Assembly (NCBI GenBank): GCA_965279195.1
Contig: CBDIHP010000039.1
Coordinates: 193,854 to 257,853, forward strand
DNA: 64,000 nucleotides
From: CBDIHP01 sp965279195
GTDB lineage: Bacteria; Planctomycetota; Planctomycetia; Isosphaerales; Isosphaeraceae
Reading direction: 5' to 3'
In this document: positions 7,552-14,267 of the stretch, piece by piece
Layout: every line of letters begins with the position of its first letter
Numbering within the stretch: the stretch's first letter is position 1
Made by a program: the position numbers and the translations under genes
The notes under the pieces: generated by a model
Database searches by the model: none
What the model was told of the DNA's origin: nothing
Seen by the model: the letters and a program-made list of their open reading frames with translations, nothing else

Positions 7552-7752
7552 CTAGGGGGATGGATAGGCGCCGTTGACCCGCCGGGCGATCTCCGCGGCG
7601 GCGGCGCGACACTGGGCGAACGACCAGGACGGTAGGTGCTCGGGGTAGCCCCTGATGCGGGCCCAGAGCTGGATGTATTTGAGGACCCCGATGTTGTGCT
7701 CGCGTTCGAGGTCCAGGCAGAGGGCGTAGAGCCGCGCTCCGGGCAGGTTCAT
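7552..7752 (-). CDS. Small paralogue of the Rad52-like protein's C-terminal tail
   Basis: 66 residues. HNIGVLKYIQLWARIRGYPE aligns with HQVGLLKYLNGWAKLQDFPG near the C terminus of the adjacent Rad52-like protein, and the following helices also correspond (CRAAAAEIARRV against CRKLKAIASG). It begins at an ATG 9 bp after that gene's stop. It appears to be a detached copy of the tail domain, perhaps a partner or competitor for whatever binds the recombinase tail. Confidence 0.6.
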   Translation of the reverse strand: MNLPGARLYALCLDLEREHNIGVLKYIQLWARIRGYPEHLPSWSFAQCRAAAAEIARRVNGAYPSP

Positions 7753-7761
7753 CCGGGGTCC

Positions 7762-8769
7762 TCAGCCGTTGGACAACGCTTCCTCGTAAGCCGCCCCGCT
7801 CCCGGACGCGATCGCCTTGAGCTTGCGGCACGCCTCGCGATGCGCCTGCTCCACCTGGTCGCCGTCCCAGTCGACCATCCGGCCGGGGAAGTCCTGGAGC
7901 TTGGCCCAGCCGTTGAGATACTTGAGGAGCCCGACCTGGTGCCGCTCCTCCTGGTCCTTGGTCCAGGCGAACAGGGCCCGGCCGGTGCGGGGCGGCCGGT
8001 CGTCGGGCTGGGGCTGCGTCGGTGCGGCCTCGGGCCGCTCGGCGGCCGGGGCCTGGGGCGACAGTTTCGCCCTGTAGGACTCCACCGCGTGCCTGGCCAT
8101 GCGGGCGATCTCCGACCGCATCGCGTCGCCATGCTCGGCGAACAGCCCGTCGAGGATCGCCTCCCGCTTTTCCGCCGTCATGGGCCCGGTGGCCTCGGCC
8201 TTGGGGCGGATCCCCTTCACGGCCGTCCAGCCGTGGAGCCGCCGCTCGAAGTCGGCCAGGTCGATCTTGTCCTCCGGCGCCGCCTCCCGGCCTGCCGCCC
8301 GCGCGGCCTCGTCGACCGACTGGTTCGCGAACGCGACCGCGTCGAGGACGAAATCGCGATAGCTCCGGGCGTCCTTGGGGGCCGGCGGCGTGAAGTCGGC
8401 CACGCCGTCGCCGTACAGGTACCGGCCGACGCCGAACTTGACGGCGGCCCGCTTGAAGGCGTCGGACACCCCCGCCTTCTCGTCGTCCCCCTCGTCGGGC
8501 ATGCCGGCGTAGCCGCCGACGTCCGACTTGGTGATCGTCGAGCCGTCGGGGAGGCGGAGCGTCAGCCGGCAGAGCACCGACTTCTCGCCCATGACGACCT
8601 CGTCCCACCAGTTCTCGGGCCCGATCACGCCGTCAAGCCGGTTCATCGCGGTCCGGGCGGTGATGTAGGGGATCTCGCGGCCGGCCTGCTTCCGGGTGCG
8701 GACCTCTTTGGCGTCGAAGGGCGCGGCCAGCTCGCGCCACAGCTCGGGATACTGCGTCCTGGATGCCAT
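7762..8769 (-). CDS. Rad52/Rad22-family single-strand annealing protein
   Basis: 335 residues. The N-terminal ~170 residues match the Rad52-type annealing core: YITARTAMNRLDGVIGPENW, LRLPDGSTITKSDVGGY, then DAFKRAAVKFGVGRYLYGDG. Such phage proteins anneal complementary single strands during recombination-dependent replication and repair. A Pro/Ala-rich linker (~residues 240-275) leads to a small C-terminal domain (RHQVGLLKYLNGWAKLQDFP), also encoded as a separate gene downstream. The ATG at 8769 has GGAG nine bases upstream, across a GACGACGACG tract. No exonuclease partner is recognised nearby. Confidence 0.88.
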   Translation of the reverse strand: MASRTQYPELWRELAAPFDAKEVRTRKQAGREIPYITARTAMNRLDGVIGPENWWDEVVMGEKSVLCRLTLRLPDGSTITKSDVGGYAGMPDEGDDEKAGVSDAFKRAAVKFGVGRYLYGDGVADFTPPAPKDARSYRDFVLDAVAFANQSVDEAARAAGREAAPEDKIDLADFERRLHGWTAVKGIRPKAEATGPMTAEKREAILDGLFAEHGDAMRSEIARMARHAVESYRAKLSPQAPAAERPEAAPTQPQPDDRPPRTGRALFAWTKDQEERHQVGLLKYLNGWAKLQDFPGRMVDWDGDQVEQAHREACRKLKAIASGSGAAYEEALSNG

Positions 8770-8824
8770 CGTCGTCGTCTCCGATGGCCCGCCCCCTCGC
8801 GAGGGCGGGCGGGTCCGTGGGGGA

Positions 8825-9202
8825 TCAGATCATCGCGTTGGCCAGCGTCCAGACGTTGGCCGGATAGGTGGTTTCGAGGATGTGGCCGGCCCACTCGTCG
8901 TCGGTGGCGGGCAGGGCGGCGGCGGCCTCGTCGGCGGTGCGGAACTCGACCTCCGACCGCCGCTCGTAACGCTCGCGGGGGTACAGCGGGGGCTCCCAGC
9001 CGTCCTCGGCCGAGACCTCCCACAGCTCGTCGATCCACCCCTGATAGTCTCGCTCCTGGCGGGCGGCGAAGCGCGGCAGGACCTTGCCGGGGAGGTAGCC
9101 CTCCGTGGCGTCCAGGAAGACCCGGCGGCAGTAATCGTCGTCCAGGCTCAGGAGAAAGGGGTCGATGGGCAGGGCCGGATGTAGTATCCTTCGCGTCAGC
9201 AT
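8825..9202 (-). CDS. Hypothetical acidic protein, early operon
   Basis: 125 residues, acidic and rich in Trp and Tyr (for example YCRRVFLDATEGYLPGKVLP and YQGWIDELWEV). The start at 9202 is well supported by GAGGAG six bases upstream. It has no recognised domain. It is upstream of the Rad52-like gene in the same leftward block, so a replication or recombination accessory role is plausible but unproven. Confidence 0.6.
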   Translation of the reverse strand: MLTRRILHPALPIDPFLLSLDDDYCRRVFLDATEGYLPGKVLPRFAARQERDYQGWIDELWEVSAEDGWEPPLYPRERYERRSEVEFRTADEAAAALPATDDEWAGHILETTYPANVWTLANAMI

Positions 9203-9239
9203 CGCTCACTCCTCGCAGGGTTGGGGGTTGCTCACCTTG

Positions 9240-9278
9240 GGGGCCTGTGCGAGGGGCAAACTCGCACGGGCCCTTTTT
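9240..9278 (+). terminator. Rightward terminator-like hairpin between two leftward genes
   Basis: GGGCC(T)GTGCGAG (from 9241) pairs with CTCGCACGGGCCC (9261-9273) and is followed by TTTTT. As an intrinsic terminator it reads on the plus strand, antisense to the flanking genes. It could block antisense transcripts or be a structured 5' leader on the minus strand. Confidence 0.5.
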
Positions 9279-9285
9279 CATTGGT

Positions 9286-9561
9286 TCAGAACGCGGGCTC
9301 GAACGGCTTGTAGGCTTCGAGCTGCTCCGGCGTGAACTCGGGCCGGATCCGGGCGGCGTGGGATTCCAGGATCTCCGCCAGCTTGATGGCGAACTCGGCG
9401 TCGAGGCTGCGGTAATAGCCGGCCTGGTCGAGCAGGTAGCCGGCGAAGGTCTGCGGGTCCGCCGCGATGGCTGGGAAGTCGGTGATCGAGACGCGGAAGT
9501 CGTCGAACGACTCCCAGGCGTCGGGCTGCGCTCCGGTCTTGGCTTCCGTCGTCGTCGTCAT
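9286..9561 (-). CDS. Hypothetical protein, first gene of the leftward early block
   Basis: 91 residues starting MTTTTEAK at 9561, with AGGAG eight bases upstream. An upstream start at 9639 would run through the promoter. The sequence is helical (FAIKLAEILESHAARI) with no recognised family. It is the first gene after the leftward promoter at 9611-9639. Confidence 0.6.
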   Translation of the reverse strand: MTTTTEAKTGAQPDAWESFDDFRVSITDFPAIAADPQTFAGYLLDQAGYYRSLDAEFAIKLAEILESHAARIRPEFTPEQLEAYKPFEPAF

Positions 9562-9610
9562 TTCGTCGCTCCTGATGCGAGATGGGCCGCCGCTCGACCC
9601 GACACGTCTA

Positions 9611-9639
9611 AAGTAATACGTAAACTGGTAGATTGTCAA
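9611..9639 (-). promoter_or_regulatory. Candidate leftward early promoter
   Basis: On the minus strand a perfect TTGACA lies at 9639-9634, with AT-rich TATTAC (9618-9613, 15-bp spacer) or TTACTT (9616-9611, 17-bp spacer) downstream. It faces the early replication genes. AATACG recurs at 9615, 9638 and 9666 and could be a protein site. Confidence 0.45.
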
Positions 9640-9649
9640 TACGCTGGAC

Positions 9650-9679
9650 TTGAAAAATCAGAAAAAATACGGCTATGAT
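9650..9679 (+). promoter_or_regulatory. Rightward early promoter
   Basis: TTGAAA at 9650-9655 and TATGAT at 9674-9679 are 18 bp apart in a locally AT-rich stretch. It drives the rightward block beginning at 9760, leaving an 80-nt leader. Its -35 box is 10 bp from the -35 box of the leftward promoter, as in a divergent phage switch. Confidence 0.6.
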
Positions 9680-9759
9680 GTTTGGGACGACGTAAACCGG
9701 ATTCGGGTTGAGCGGGGAATGCCCCGGGGTTACCCTCATTAGCCGTTGCGGAGCGAGAC

Positions 9760-9984
9760 ATGCCAGCCCTGGCCAAGAAGACGACGATGGGCCGCAAGAA
9801 GCGGTTTGAAGACGGCAATTACGAGCAGAACACCACGGTCATGACCGTGAAGATGTCCAAGGAATACGCGGAGTGGGTGGAACGCTTCGCGGAGTTCCGG
9901 CGCGTCCGCAAGTCAGACCTCGTCGACCATGGCCTGGCCGAGCTGGCGAAGAGCACCGGTTTCGATCCGCCGCCGAGACGATAG
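9760..9984 (+). CDS. Small ribbon-helix-helix-like protein (copy 1)
   Basis: 74 residues. A basic N terminus is followed by TTVMTVKMSKEYAEWVERFA and a helix (VRKSDLVDHGLAELAKSTGF). This strand-helix-helix order is seen in Arc/MetJ/CopG-type DNA-binding proteins. It is paralogous to the gene at 11244: both have EWVxR and end with GF followed by PPP(R/K)R. GGAG lies just upstream of the ATG. As the first rightward early gene it is a good candidate regulator of the divergent promoters. Confidence 0.6.
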   Translation: MPALAKKTTMGRKKRFEDGNYEQNTTVMTVKMSKEYAEWVERFAEFRRVRKSDLVDHGLAELAKSTGFDPPPRR

Positions 9985-10003
9985 GACCAACCTTTGACTC
10001 TGG

Positions 10004-10495
10004 ATGCCCCCCACCATGAGCCTGCGCCAGTGCTCCCACTACTGCGATCGCTGCGACGCCTGGACCCTGCATAGCTCCCCGCAAGTTGGGGTGGGCTGGT
10101 TCGTCGTGTTCGTATTCCTGCCCATCGCGGCCGGTTTCCACCCTATGGTGGGCATATGCCTGGCCGTGATCGTCGGCGTATTCGACTGGATCATGTCCGT
10201 CGTCCATTGCCAGCGATGCGGCGAATTCCCCGGGTATCGCAGCACCCGGGCCCACCGCGACGCCATGGCGGCCGGGAAGCAGACCCAGCGGGCCAACCGC
10301 GCGGCCGCGAAGCATCTCGCCGCCGATGCTCGCCGGCAGGCCCGCGAGGATTACTACCTGTCGCGTGGGATCGAGCCGGGCCCGTTCGCCTGGTTCAAGG
10401 CACTGCCGGAGGCGCTCCAGCCCATCCTGATCGGCCTGGCCGTGGTCGCGCCGGTGCTGATCGGGGTGGTGGCGTTCGCGATGCGGCGGAGGTGA
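10004..10495 (+). CDS. Small membrane protein with Cys-rich N terminus
   Basis: 163 residues. The N-terminal CSHYCDRC and a later HCQRCG look like a zinc ribbon. They flank a hydrophobic segment of about 35 residues (VGWFVVFVFLPIAAGFHPMV onward), and a second hydrophobic segment (PILIGLAVVAPVLIGVVAF) is at the C terminus. It is therefore likely a two-pass inner-membrane protein. ATGs at 10004 and 10016 are both possible. The function is unknown; superinfection exclusion is one possibility for a membrane protein in this position. Confidence 0.6.
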   Translation: MPPTMSLRQCSHYCDRCDAWTLHSSPQVGVGWFVVFVFLPIAAGFHPMVGICLAVIVGVFDWIMSVVHCQRCGEFPGYRSTRAHRDAMAAGKQTQRANRAAAKHLAADARRQAREDYYLSRGIEPGPFAWFKALPEALQPILIGLAVVAPVLIGVVAFAMRRR

Positions 10496-10499
10496 GGAG

Positions 10500-11015
10500 A
10501 TGTGGACCTTTAGGCCCTCCGGTTACTCGCTGGTAAAGCTCATAGCCGTCTCTCCATGGGACTGCGCCGAGTTCCCCTGCATGATCGAATATCGCGGCCT
10601 CATGGTGGACACCGAGATTATCGGAATGAGCCTCCTGCTGGTGTTTCGCGCGGGCATCTTCTCCGGAGTGTTCAATCTGTCCGGCCTCCACGCGCCCGAC
10701 CGCGACCGGGCCCTTCTGCTCCTGCGTGCCGAGGCCGAGAAATACGTGGCGGAAACCAGATCGGAGATGGTTGCACTCCGGAAGGACGGTGAGGAGCACT
10801 CGTCCGCGCACCGGCGTCGGGAAGAATGGCTCTCGGCGGCCATGATCCGCATGGGCGAATACGAGGACGGCAGGCCGCCCGAAGGCGAGGAATCCAGCGC
10901 GTTCACGGCGTTGTTCGATTGGGCAACCTGGGACCTGCCCGGCGCCCTGGACGTGAGCCCCGGTGAAGGGCCGCGCGGCGACGAGTTGCCACCTGATGTC
11001 GCCGCGCGGCAGTGA
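10500..11015 (+). CDS. Hypothetical protein, rightward early block
   Basis: 171 residues beginning at an ATG four bases after the previous stop, with GGAGG about seven bases upstream. It has a short hydrophobic stretch (EIIGMSLLLVFRAGIFSGVF) in the first third, then a charged helical region (ALLLLRAEAEKYVAETRSEM). No family is recognised. Coupling to the membrane protein upstream suggests they function together. Confidence 0.55.
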   Translation: MWTFRPSGYSLVKLIAVSPWDCAEFPCMIEYRGLMVDTEIIGMSLLLVFRAGIFSGVFNLSGLHAPDRDRALLLLRAEAEKYVAETRSEMVALRKDGEEHSSAHRRREEWLSAAMIRMGEYEDGRPPEGEESSAFTALFDWATWDLPGALDVSPGEGPRGDELPPDVAARQ

Positions 11016-11115
11016 GGCCACGGAACTGCTCCGACCCCGGGCGGAAGACGAGGGGTGATCGGCGGGCCCAGGTGGCGTCGCGTGCGATGACTCCCGGTCG
11101 TCGCCCCGAGGCCTC

Positions 11116-11145
11116 TTGATTCCTCACGCCCATACAGTATATACA
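11116..11145 (+). promoter_or_regulatory. Candidate promoter for the second small RHH-like gene
   Basis: TTGATT at 11116-11121 is followed by overlapping TATATA (11138-11143, 16-bp spacer) and TATACA (11140-11145, 18-bp spacer). The 228-bp gap otherwise holds only the CGTAT repeats described separately. Confidence 0.5.
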
Positions 11146-11189
11146 ATGAATCGCCTGTGCGGGTCCTGTGCAGATGACCCGCACCGTCG

Positions 11190-11228
11190 CGTATCGACGC
11201 GGCGTATTCACGCGACGTATCCTGGCCA
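11190..11228. repeat. Three 13-bp direct repeats upstream of the RHH-like gene
   Basis: CGTAT begins at 11190, 11203 and 11216, giving three 13-bp units, two of which continue as CGACGCGG and TCACGCGA. An inverted CGTCGCGT/ACGCGACG pair (11185-11192, 11210-11217) overlaps them. They lie between a promoter and a ribbon-helix-helix-like gene, where autoregulatory operators are common. Confidence 0.45.
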
Positions 11229-11243
11229 CCCGGAGTCGATGGA

Positions 11244-11465
11244 ATGGTGAAGGCACCGGAGCGGGTTCCCGCCGTGGCGAAGAAGAAGGGCGACCCCAAG
11301 CGGCCGACGTACCCCGTGCTCTCGATGCGCGGGTCGATGGAGTGGAAGGAGTGGGTGGACCGCCTCTCCGACCACGTGCGTCTGCGCACGCCGGACGTGG
11401 TCGACCAGGCGCTGGTGGAGTTCGCGCAGAGCCGCGGATTCACCGAGCCGCCCCCCAAGCGTTGA
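11244..11465 (+). CDS. Small ribbon-helix-helix-like protein (copy 2)
   Basis: 73 residues with a basic N terminus, the strand region YPVLSMRGSMEWKEWVDRLS, and a helix containing LRTPDVVDQALVEFAQSRGF, ending PPPKR. It is paralogous to the protein at 9760, with the same spacing of EWVxR, D-V/L-V-D and GF-PPP motifs. It probably binds DNA as a dimer, and the direct repeats just upstream may be its operator. Confidence 0.55.
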   Translation: MVKAPERVPAVAKKKGDPKRPTYPVLSMRGSMEWKEWVDRLSDHVRLRTPDVVDQALVEFAQSRGFTEPPPKR

Positions 11466-11506
11466 CCGGATCGGCCGCACGGACACCTATCCACGGAGCA
11501 TCATCC

Positions 11507-11893
11507 ATGACGACCCTGATCCTGCTCGCCGCCCTCTGCTACGCCCCGGGCGAGACCGCCCGCCCCCTCGGCGACCCCCGCGTCCCGACCGACGGCGTCC
11601 GCGCGGCCGAGCTGCCGCCGATCGGCCCGCCGACCTGGCCGACGCCGACGCAGGCCGACCCGATCCGCGCGGCCTTCGAGTTCCTGGCCGCCCACGCCTT
11701 CGAGATCGCCGCCGCCTGGGCGTTCGTATTCGGATTGCTCGGCGGGTACGTGGCGTTCCGCCGCGACGCCTCGGTGCCCGAGGGGCTGGCGCTGGGCGCG
11801 ATGTTCGGGCCGCTGGGGGTGCTCGTGGCGCTGTGGATCCCGCTGCCGGTGCCGCTGGCGTGGCGCCGGGACGCGGGGCGGCTGGCCGGCTGA
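11507..11893 (+). CDS. Small exported or membrane protein
   Basis: 128 residues from the ATG at 11507, with GGAG upstream. A hydrophobic N terminus (TTLILLAALCYAPGETARP) resembles a signal peptide. Two more hydrophobic segments (EIAAAWAFVFGLLGGYVAF and LALGAMFGPLGVLVALWIPL) follow. It is probably a membrane protein; no family is recognised. Confidence 0.6.
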   Translation: MTTLILLAALCYAPGETARPLGDPRVPTDGVRAAELPPIGPPTWPTPTQADPIRAAFEFLAAHAFEIAAAWAFVFGLLGGYVAFRRDASVPEGLALGAMFGPLGVLVALWIPLPVPLAWRRDAGRLAG

Positions 11894-11914
11894 CCCCCGG
11901 GGGAGGGATCCTCG

Positions 11915-12199
11915 ATGAAGAGGGGCAGGGGGTTCGCGTCGAAGGCCCGCAACCACGTCGAGATGCGGGACCGCCGATTCGAGAACGGTACCGGCCGCTG
12001 CGTCTGCGGCAAGGTCCGATACGCCACGAAGAAGATCGCGGCGAGGCGGGCGGCGTCGCTCGCCGCCGAGCTGGCCGCCACCGGGGCGTTCCCGGCGGGC
12101 AAGCGATACGTCAACGTGTACCTGTGCGATCACGGGCGATGCTGGCACATCGGCAAGTCGCGGGAGCCGCGCGGCCGGGCGTCGTCGGCGATCGCGTGA
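11915..12199 (+). CDS. Small basic protein with Cys/His motif
   Basis: 94 residues, strongly basic, with CVCGK around residue 29 and LCDHGRCWHIG near residue 70. Together these could form a zinc site. It looks like a small nucleic-acid-binding protein. GGGGGAGG precedes the ATG. Its stop overlaps the start of the next gene (TGATG). Confidence 0.6.
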   Translation: MKRGRGFASKARNHVEMRDRRFENGTGRCVCGKVRYATKKIAARRAASLAAELAATGAFPAGKRYVNVYLCDHGRCWHIGKSREPRGRASSAIA

Positions 12200-12501
12200 T
12201 GACCCAAGGGAGCAAACGCGTGATCATCCTTCCCAACGGGGACGCGGTCGACCCGGCTGCGGTCGTCGCGGTGCAATATCTGCCGCGATTCGAGGGCGGC
12301 TCGGGCCTCCATTCCGACCGCGTCATGGTGCGAGCCGGCGAGGCGGAGGTGATCCTCAATTACGAGTCGGCCGAGGACGCGATCGCGGCGAGGGATGAGA
12401 TCGTCCGCAAGATCGACCGGGCCCGCGACCACCAGCAGACCCGCGAGGACGTGCGGGCTCAGTTGCTCCGCGAGGCGATCGCCAAGGGGGTGAGGGCGTG
12501 A
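12199..12501 (+). CDS. Hypothetical protein
   Basis: 100 residues. The N-terminal strands VIILPNGDAVDPAAVVAVQY lead to a C-terminal helix (AEDAIAARDEIVRKIDRARD). The ATG overlaps the upstream stop and its own stop overlaps the next GTG start, so the three genes are translationally coupled. No known family. Confidence 0.6.
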   Translation: MTQGSKRVIILPNGDAVDPAAVVAVQYLPRFEGGSGLHSDRVMVRAGEAEVILNYESAEDAIAARDEIVRKIDRARDHQQTREDVRAQLLREAIAKGVRA

Positions 12502-12731
12502 GCATCGACCTGGCCAGCCCGCCCCGGCGATGCTCGAAGCTGATCATGCTCGGGGGCGAATTCGACGGCGAATCGATCCCGCCCGGACACCAGCCGCCGA
12601 AGCGGTTCGTGACCTTCCACCTGACCGACGAGCGCGGCCAGGTGCTCCCCGACCTGCGATACCGGCTCGACTGCATGAGCCGGGACGGATCGATCGCGTT
12701 CTACGTCCCCGACGCATCGCCCTCCGCGTGA
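12498..12731 (+). CDS. Hypothetical small protein ending the rightward block
   Basis: 77 residues with a GTG start inside a GTGA overlap. It contains LIMLGGEFDGESIPPG and RFVTFHLTDERGQVLPDLRY, suggesting a small beta-rich fold. It is the last gene of the block begun at 9760. Hairpin units start directly at its stop codon. Confidence 0.55.
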   Translation: MSIDLASPPRRCSKLIMLGGEFDGESIPPGHQPPKRFVTFHLTDERGQVLPDLRYRLDCMSRDGSIAFYVPDASPSA

Positions 12732-13030
12732 TATGCTTGGGCGGCTCGACGCAGAGCCCACGACGCGACAGCGACGGCCGTGCCGGGTACCTCCGGCGCG
12801 GCCGTCGTCGTTTCGAAGCAAACCCGCCTTGCCGGTCTCGGGGCCCCGCGCTAGGATCCCGCACCGGAACGCCACCGGGACGCGGGATCGTTTCCCGCAG
12901 CCGCCCGGCCCTTCGACAAGGCCGGGCGGCGTCATTTCGAAGCAAACGTGATACGATGGTGCCCGAGTCGTTCATCGGAGCCCGCGACCGCCCGGCCCAT
13001 CGCGAGATGACGCCGGGCGGTTCGCGTTTC
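12732..13030 (+). ncRNA. Three tandem promoter-plus-hairpin units (candidate small RNAs)
   Basis: This 300-bp gap has no convincing gene. Three -10-like boxes, TATGCT (12732), TAGGAT (12852, with TTGCCG 17 bp upstream at 12829) and TACGAT (12952), are each followed by stable hairpins. The stems are 12773-12780/12799-12806, 12855-12862/12882-12889, 12901-12910/12920-12929 (10 perfect pairs) and 12988-12996/13012-13020. Two of them end in the same TTTCGAAGCAAAC (12811 and 12935). The pattern suggests a set of short structured RNAs or serial attenuators. Neither transcription nor function can be shown from sequence. Confidence 0.4.
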
Positions 13031-13033
13031 GGG

Positions 13034-13354
13034 TCAGACCGGACGGCCGTCGGGCCCGATGGGTCCGGGATAGGGGCAGGGCATCCCGGCGCGGCCGAGC
13101 TGCTGCGCCGCATCGGCGAGCTGTCGATGTAACCCGCGATTCGCGACGCGGAGCTGCTCCAGCTCGGCGTACTGGGAGTCGACCAGCTCCCGCAGTCGCG
13201 CGCACTCGGCGGCCGTGTAGTCTTCGTCGGCCTTGGCCGATAGCTCATCGTCGTCCGGCGGCTCCCACCCGGCCAGCCGCAGGCCCTGGGGCTCGGGCGG
13301 CGGCGTCGAGATCGGGCAGGCCGCCTTGGCGTCGATCGTCGTCACCCAGTCCAT
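13034..13354 (-). CDS. Coiled-coil hypothetical protein
   Basis: 106 residues, with a predicted coiled coil in the middle (ECARLRELVDSQYAELEQLR continuing to about residue 85). GGGAGG lies eight bases upstream of the ATG at 13354. It is the last gene of the four-gene leftward regulatory operon. No family is recognised. Confidence 0.6.
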   Translation of the reverse strand: MDWVTTIDAKAACPISTPPPEPQGLRLAGWEPPDDDELSAKADEDYTAAECARLRELVDSQYAELEQLRVANRGLHRQLADAAQQLGRAGMPCPYPGPIGPDGRPV

Positions 13355-13396
13355 CCGCGAATCCTCCCCCGAAGGTCGTCGTCTCGCCCCTCGATT

Positions 13397-13894
13397 CTAC
13401 CCCGCGCGGTCCGCCAGGCGCGGGTCCAGCGACGACGGCGGGCACCCGAGCGCGACGGCGGCGCGGTGGAGCCACTCCAGCGACCGGGGCGAGCCGCGCT
13501 CGGCGTCCGACACCGATTGCTTGTGCGTGCCCATCGCGGCGGCCAGCTGCTGCTGGCTCAGGCCCGCCGCCTCGCGGGCGGCGCGGAGTCGCTCGGGCAG
13601 CTCGCCGCCGGTGTCTAGCGGCATCCAGTGCCCCGCCAATCCCTGGTAGTAGCCCAGCCAGAAAGAGCCGCTGGCCGGCGCCACCGGCCGGAGCGTCGCG
13701 AACTCGGACGCCTCGATCAGCGCCCGCGCGGCCTCATTCGCCAGGATGTCGGGCCAGGCGTGCCGCAGGATCATCGGGGCCCGCGCGGGGTCGTCGAAGA
13801 CCTTGCGGACGGCGCCGGGGGTGAGCCTGTCCTGCTTCGGGTCGTAGGCGGCCAGGGCCTGGCCGAGGGCTCGGAATCGGCCTGAGTCGGTCAT
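13397..13894 (-). CDS. XRE-family transcriptional regulator with extra N-terminal domain
   Basis: 165 residues. The C-terminal half holds a Cro/CI-type helix-turn-helix (LRAAREAAGLSQQQLAAAMG followed by THKQSVSDAERG). The N-terminal ~90 residues (FDDPARAPMILRHAWPDILA and so on) form an unrecognised domain, which reverses the usual phage repressor order of DNA-binding domain first. It is transcribed from the operator-bearing promoter at 14900-14928 and is the best candidate in the window for a regulator of lysogeny. Confidence 0.75.
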   Translation of the reverse strand: MTDSGRFRALGQALAAYDPKQDRLTPGAVRKVFDDPARAPMILRHAWPDILANEAARALIEASEFATLRPVAPASGSFWLGYYQGLAGHWMPLDTGGELPERLRAAREAAGLSQQQLAAAMGTHKQSVSDAERGSPRSLEWLHRAAVALGCPPSSLDPRLADRAG

Positions 13895-13897
13895 GGG

Positions 13898-14227
13898 TCA
13901 ATCCTCGATCTCGGACAGGGCCGCGCGGATGATGGCCGCCTGGGCGTCCAGGTCCCGGCTCCAGGCGTTGTCGGCGAGCCACCGCTCGGCCTTCGCGAGC
14001 CGGTCCGCGTCCAGCGAGGCCAGCGCGACGCGGGCGGCGTGGATCTCGCGGAGGTCGGAGAGGACCTCGGCCTTCTCGTCGTCGGGCAGGGCGTCGAACT
14101 CTCGCATCGGCACGTAATCGCCGATGTCGGTCGCGACGGTGTGGAATTCGCCGGTGCCGGGCCGCTCGCGGGTGCCGGGGGCGACGACGCGGCGGACCTC
14201 GGTGGCCAGATAGGTTTCGGCGGACAT
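13898..14227 (-). CDS. Hypothetical protein of the regulatory operon
   Basis: 109 residues starting MSAETYLATEV at 14227. An in-frame longer start at 14338 would overlap the upstream gene. It is acidic and helical, ending RAALSEIED, three bases before the XRE regulator's start. No family is recognised. Its position suggests a partner of the XRE protein. Confidence 0.6.
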   Translation of the reverse strand: MSAETYLATEVRRVVAPGTRERPGTGEFHTVATDIGDYVPMREFDALPDDEKAEVLSDLREIHAARVALASLDADRLAKAERWLADNAWSRDLDAQAAIIRAALSEIED

Positions 14228-14267
14228 GATCGCAACTCCGCATGGGGTTCGGGGTGGAGGCGGGCGG

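Noticed and set aside
8643..9281. 212-codon minus-strand frame overlapping the 125-residue gene and Rad52-like start
   Set aside because: Low-complexity Pro/Arg composition, and it overlaps two better genes in another frame. It has no ribosome site.
10156..10536. 126-codon plus-strand frame overlapping the small membrane protein
   Set aside because: Arg/Gly/Ala-rich shadow. The overlapping frame at 10004 has membrane helices, Cys motifs and coupling to the next gene.
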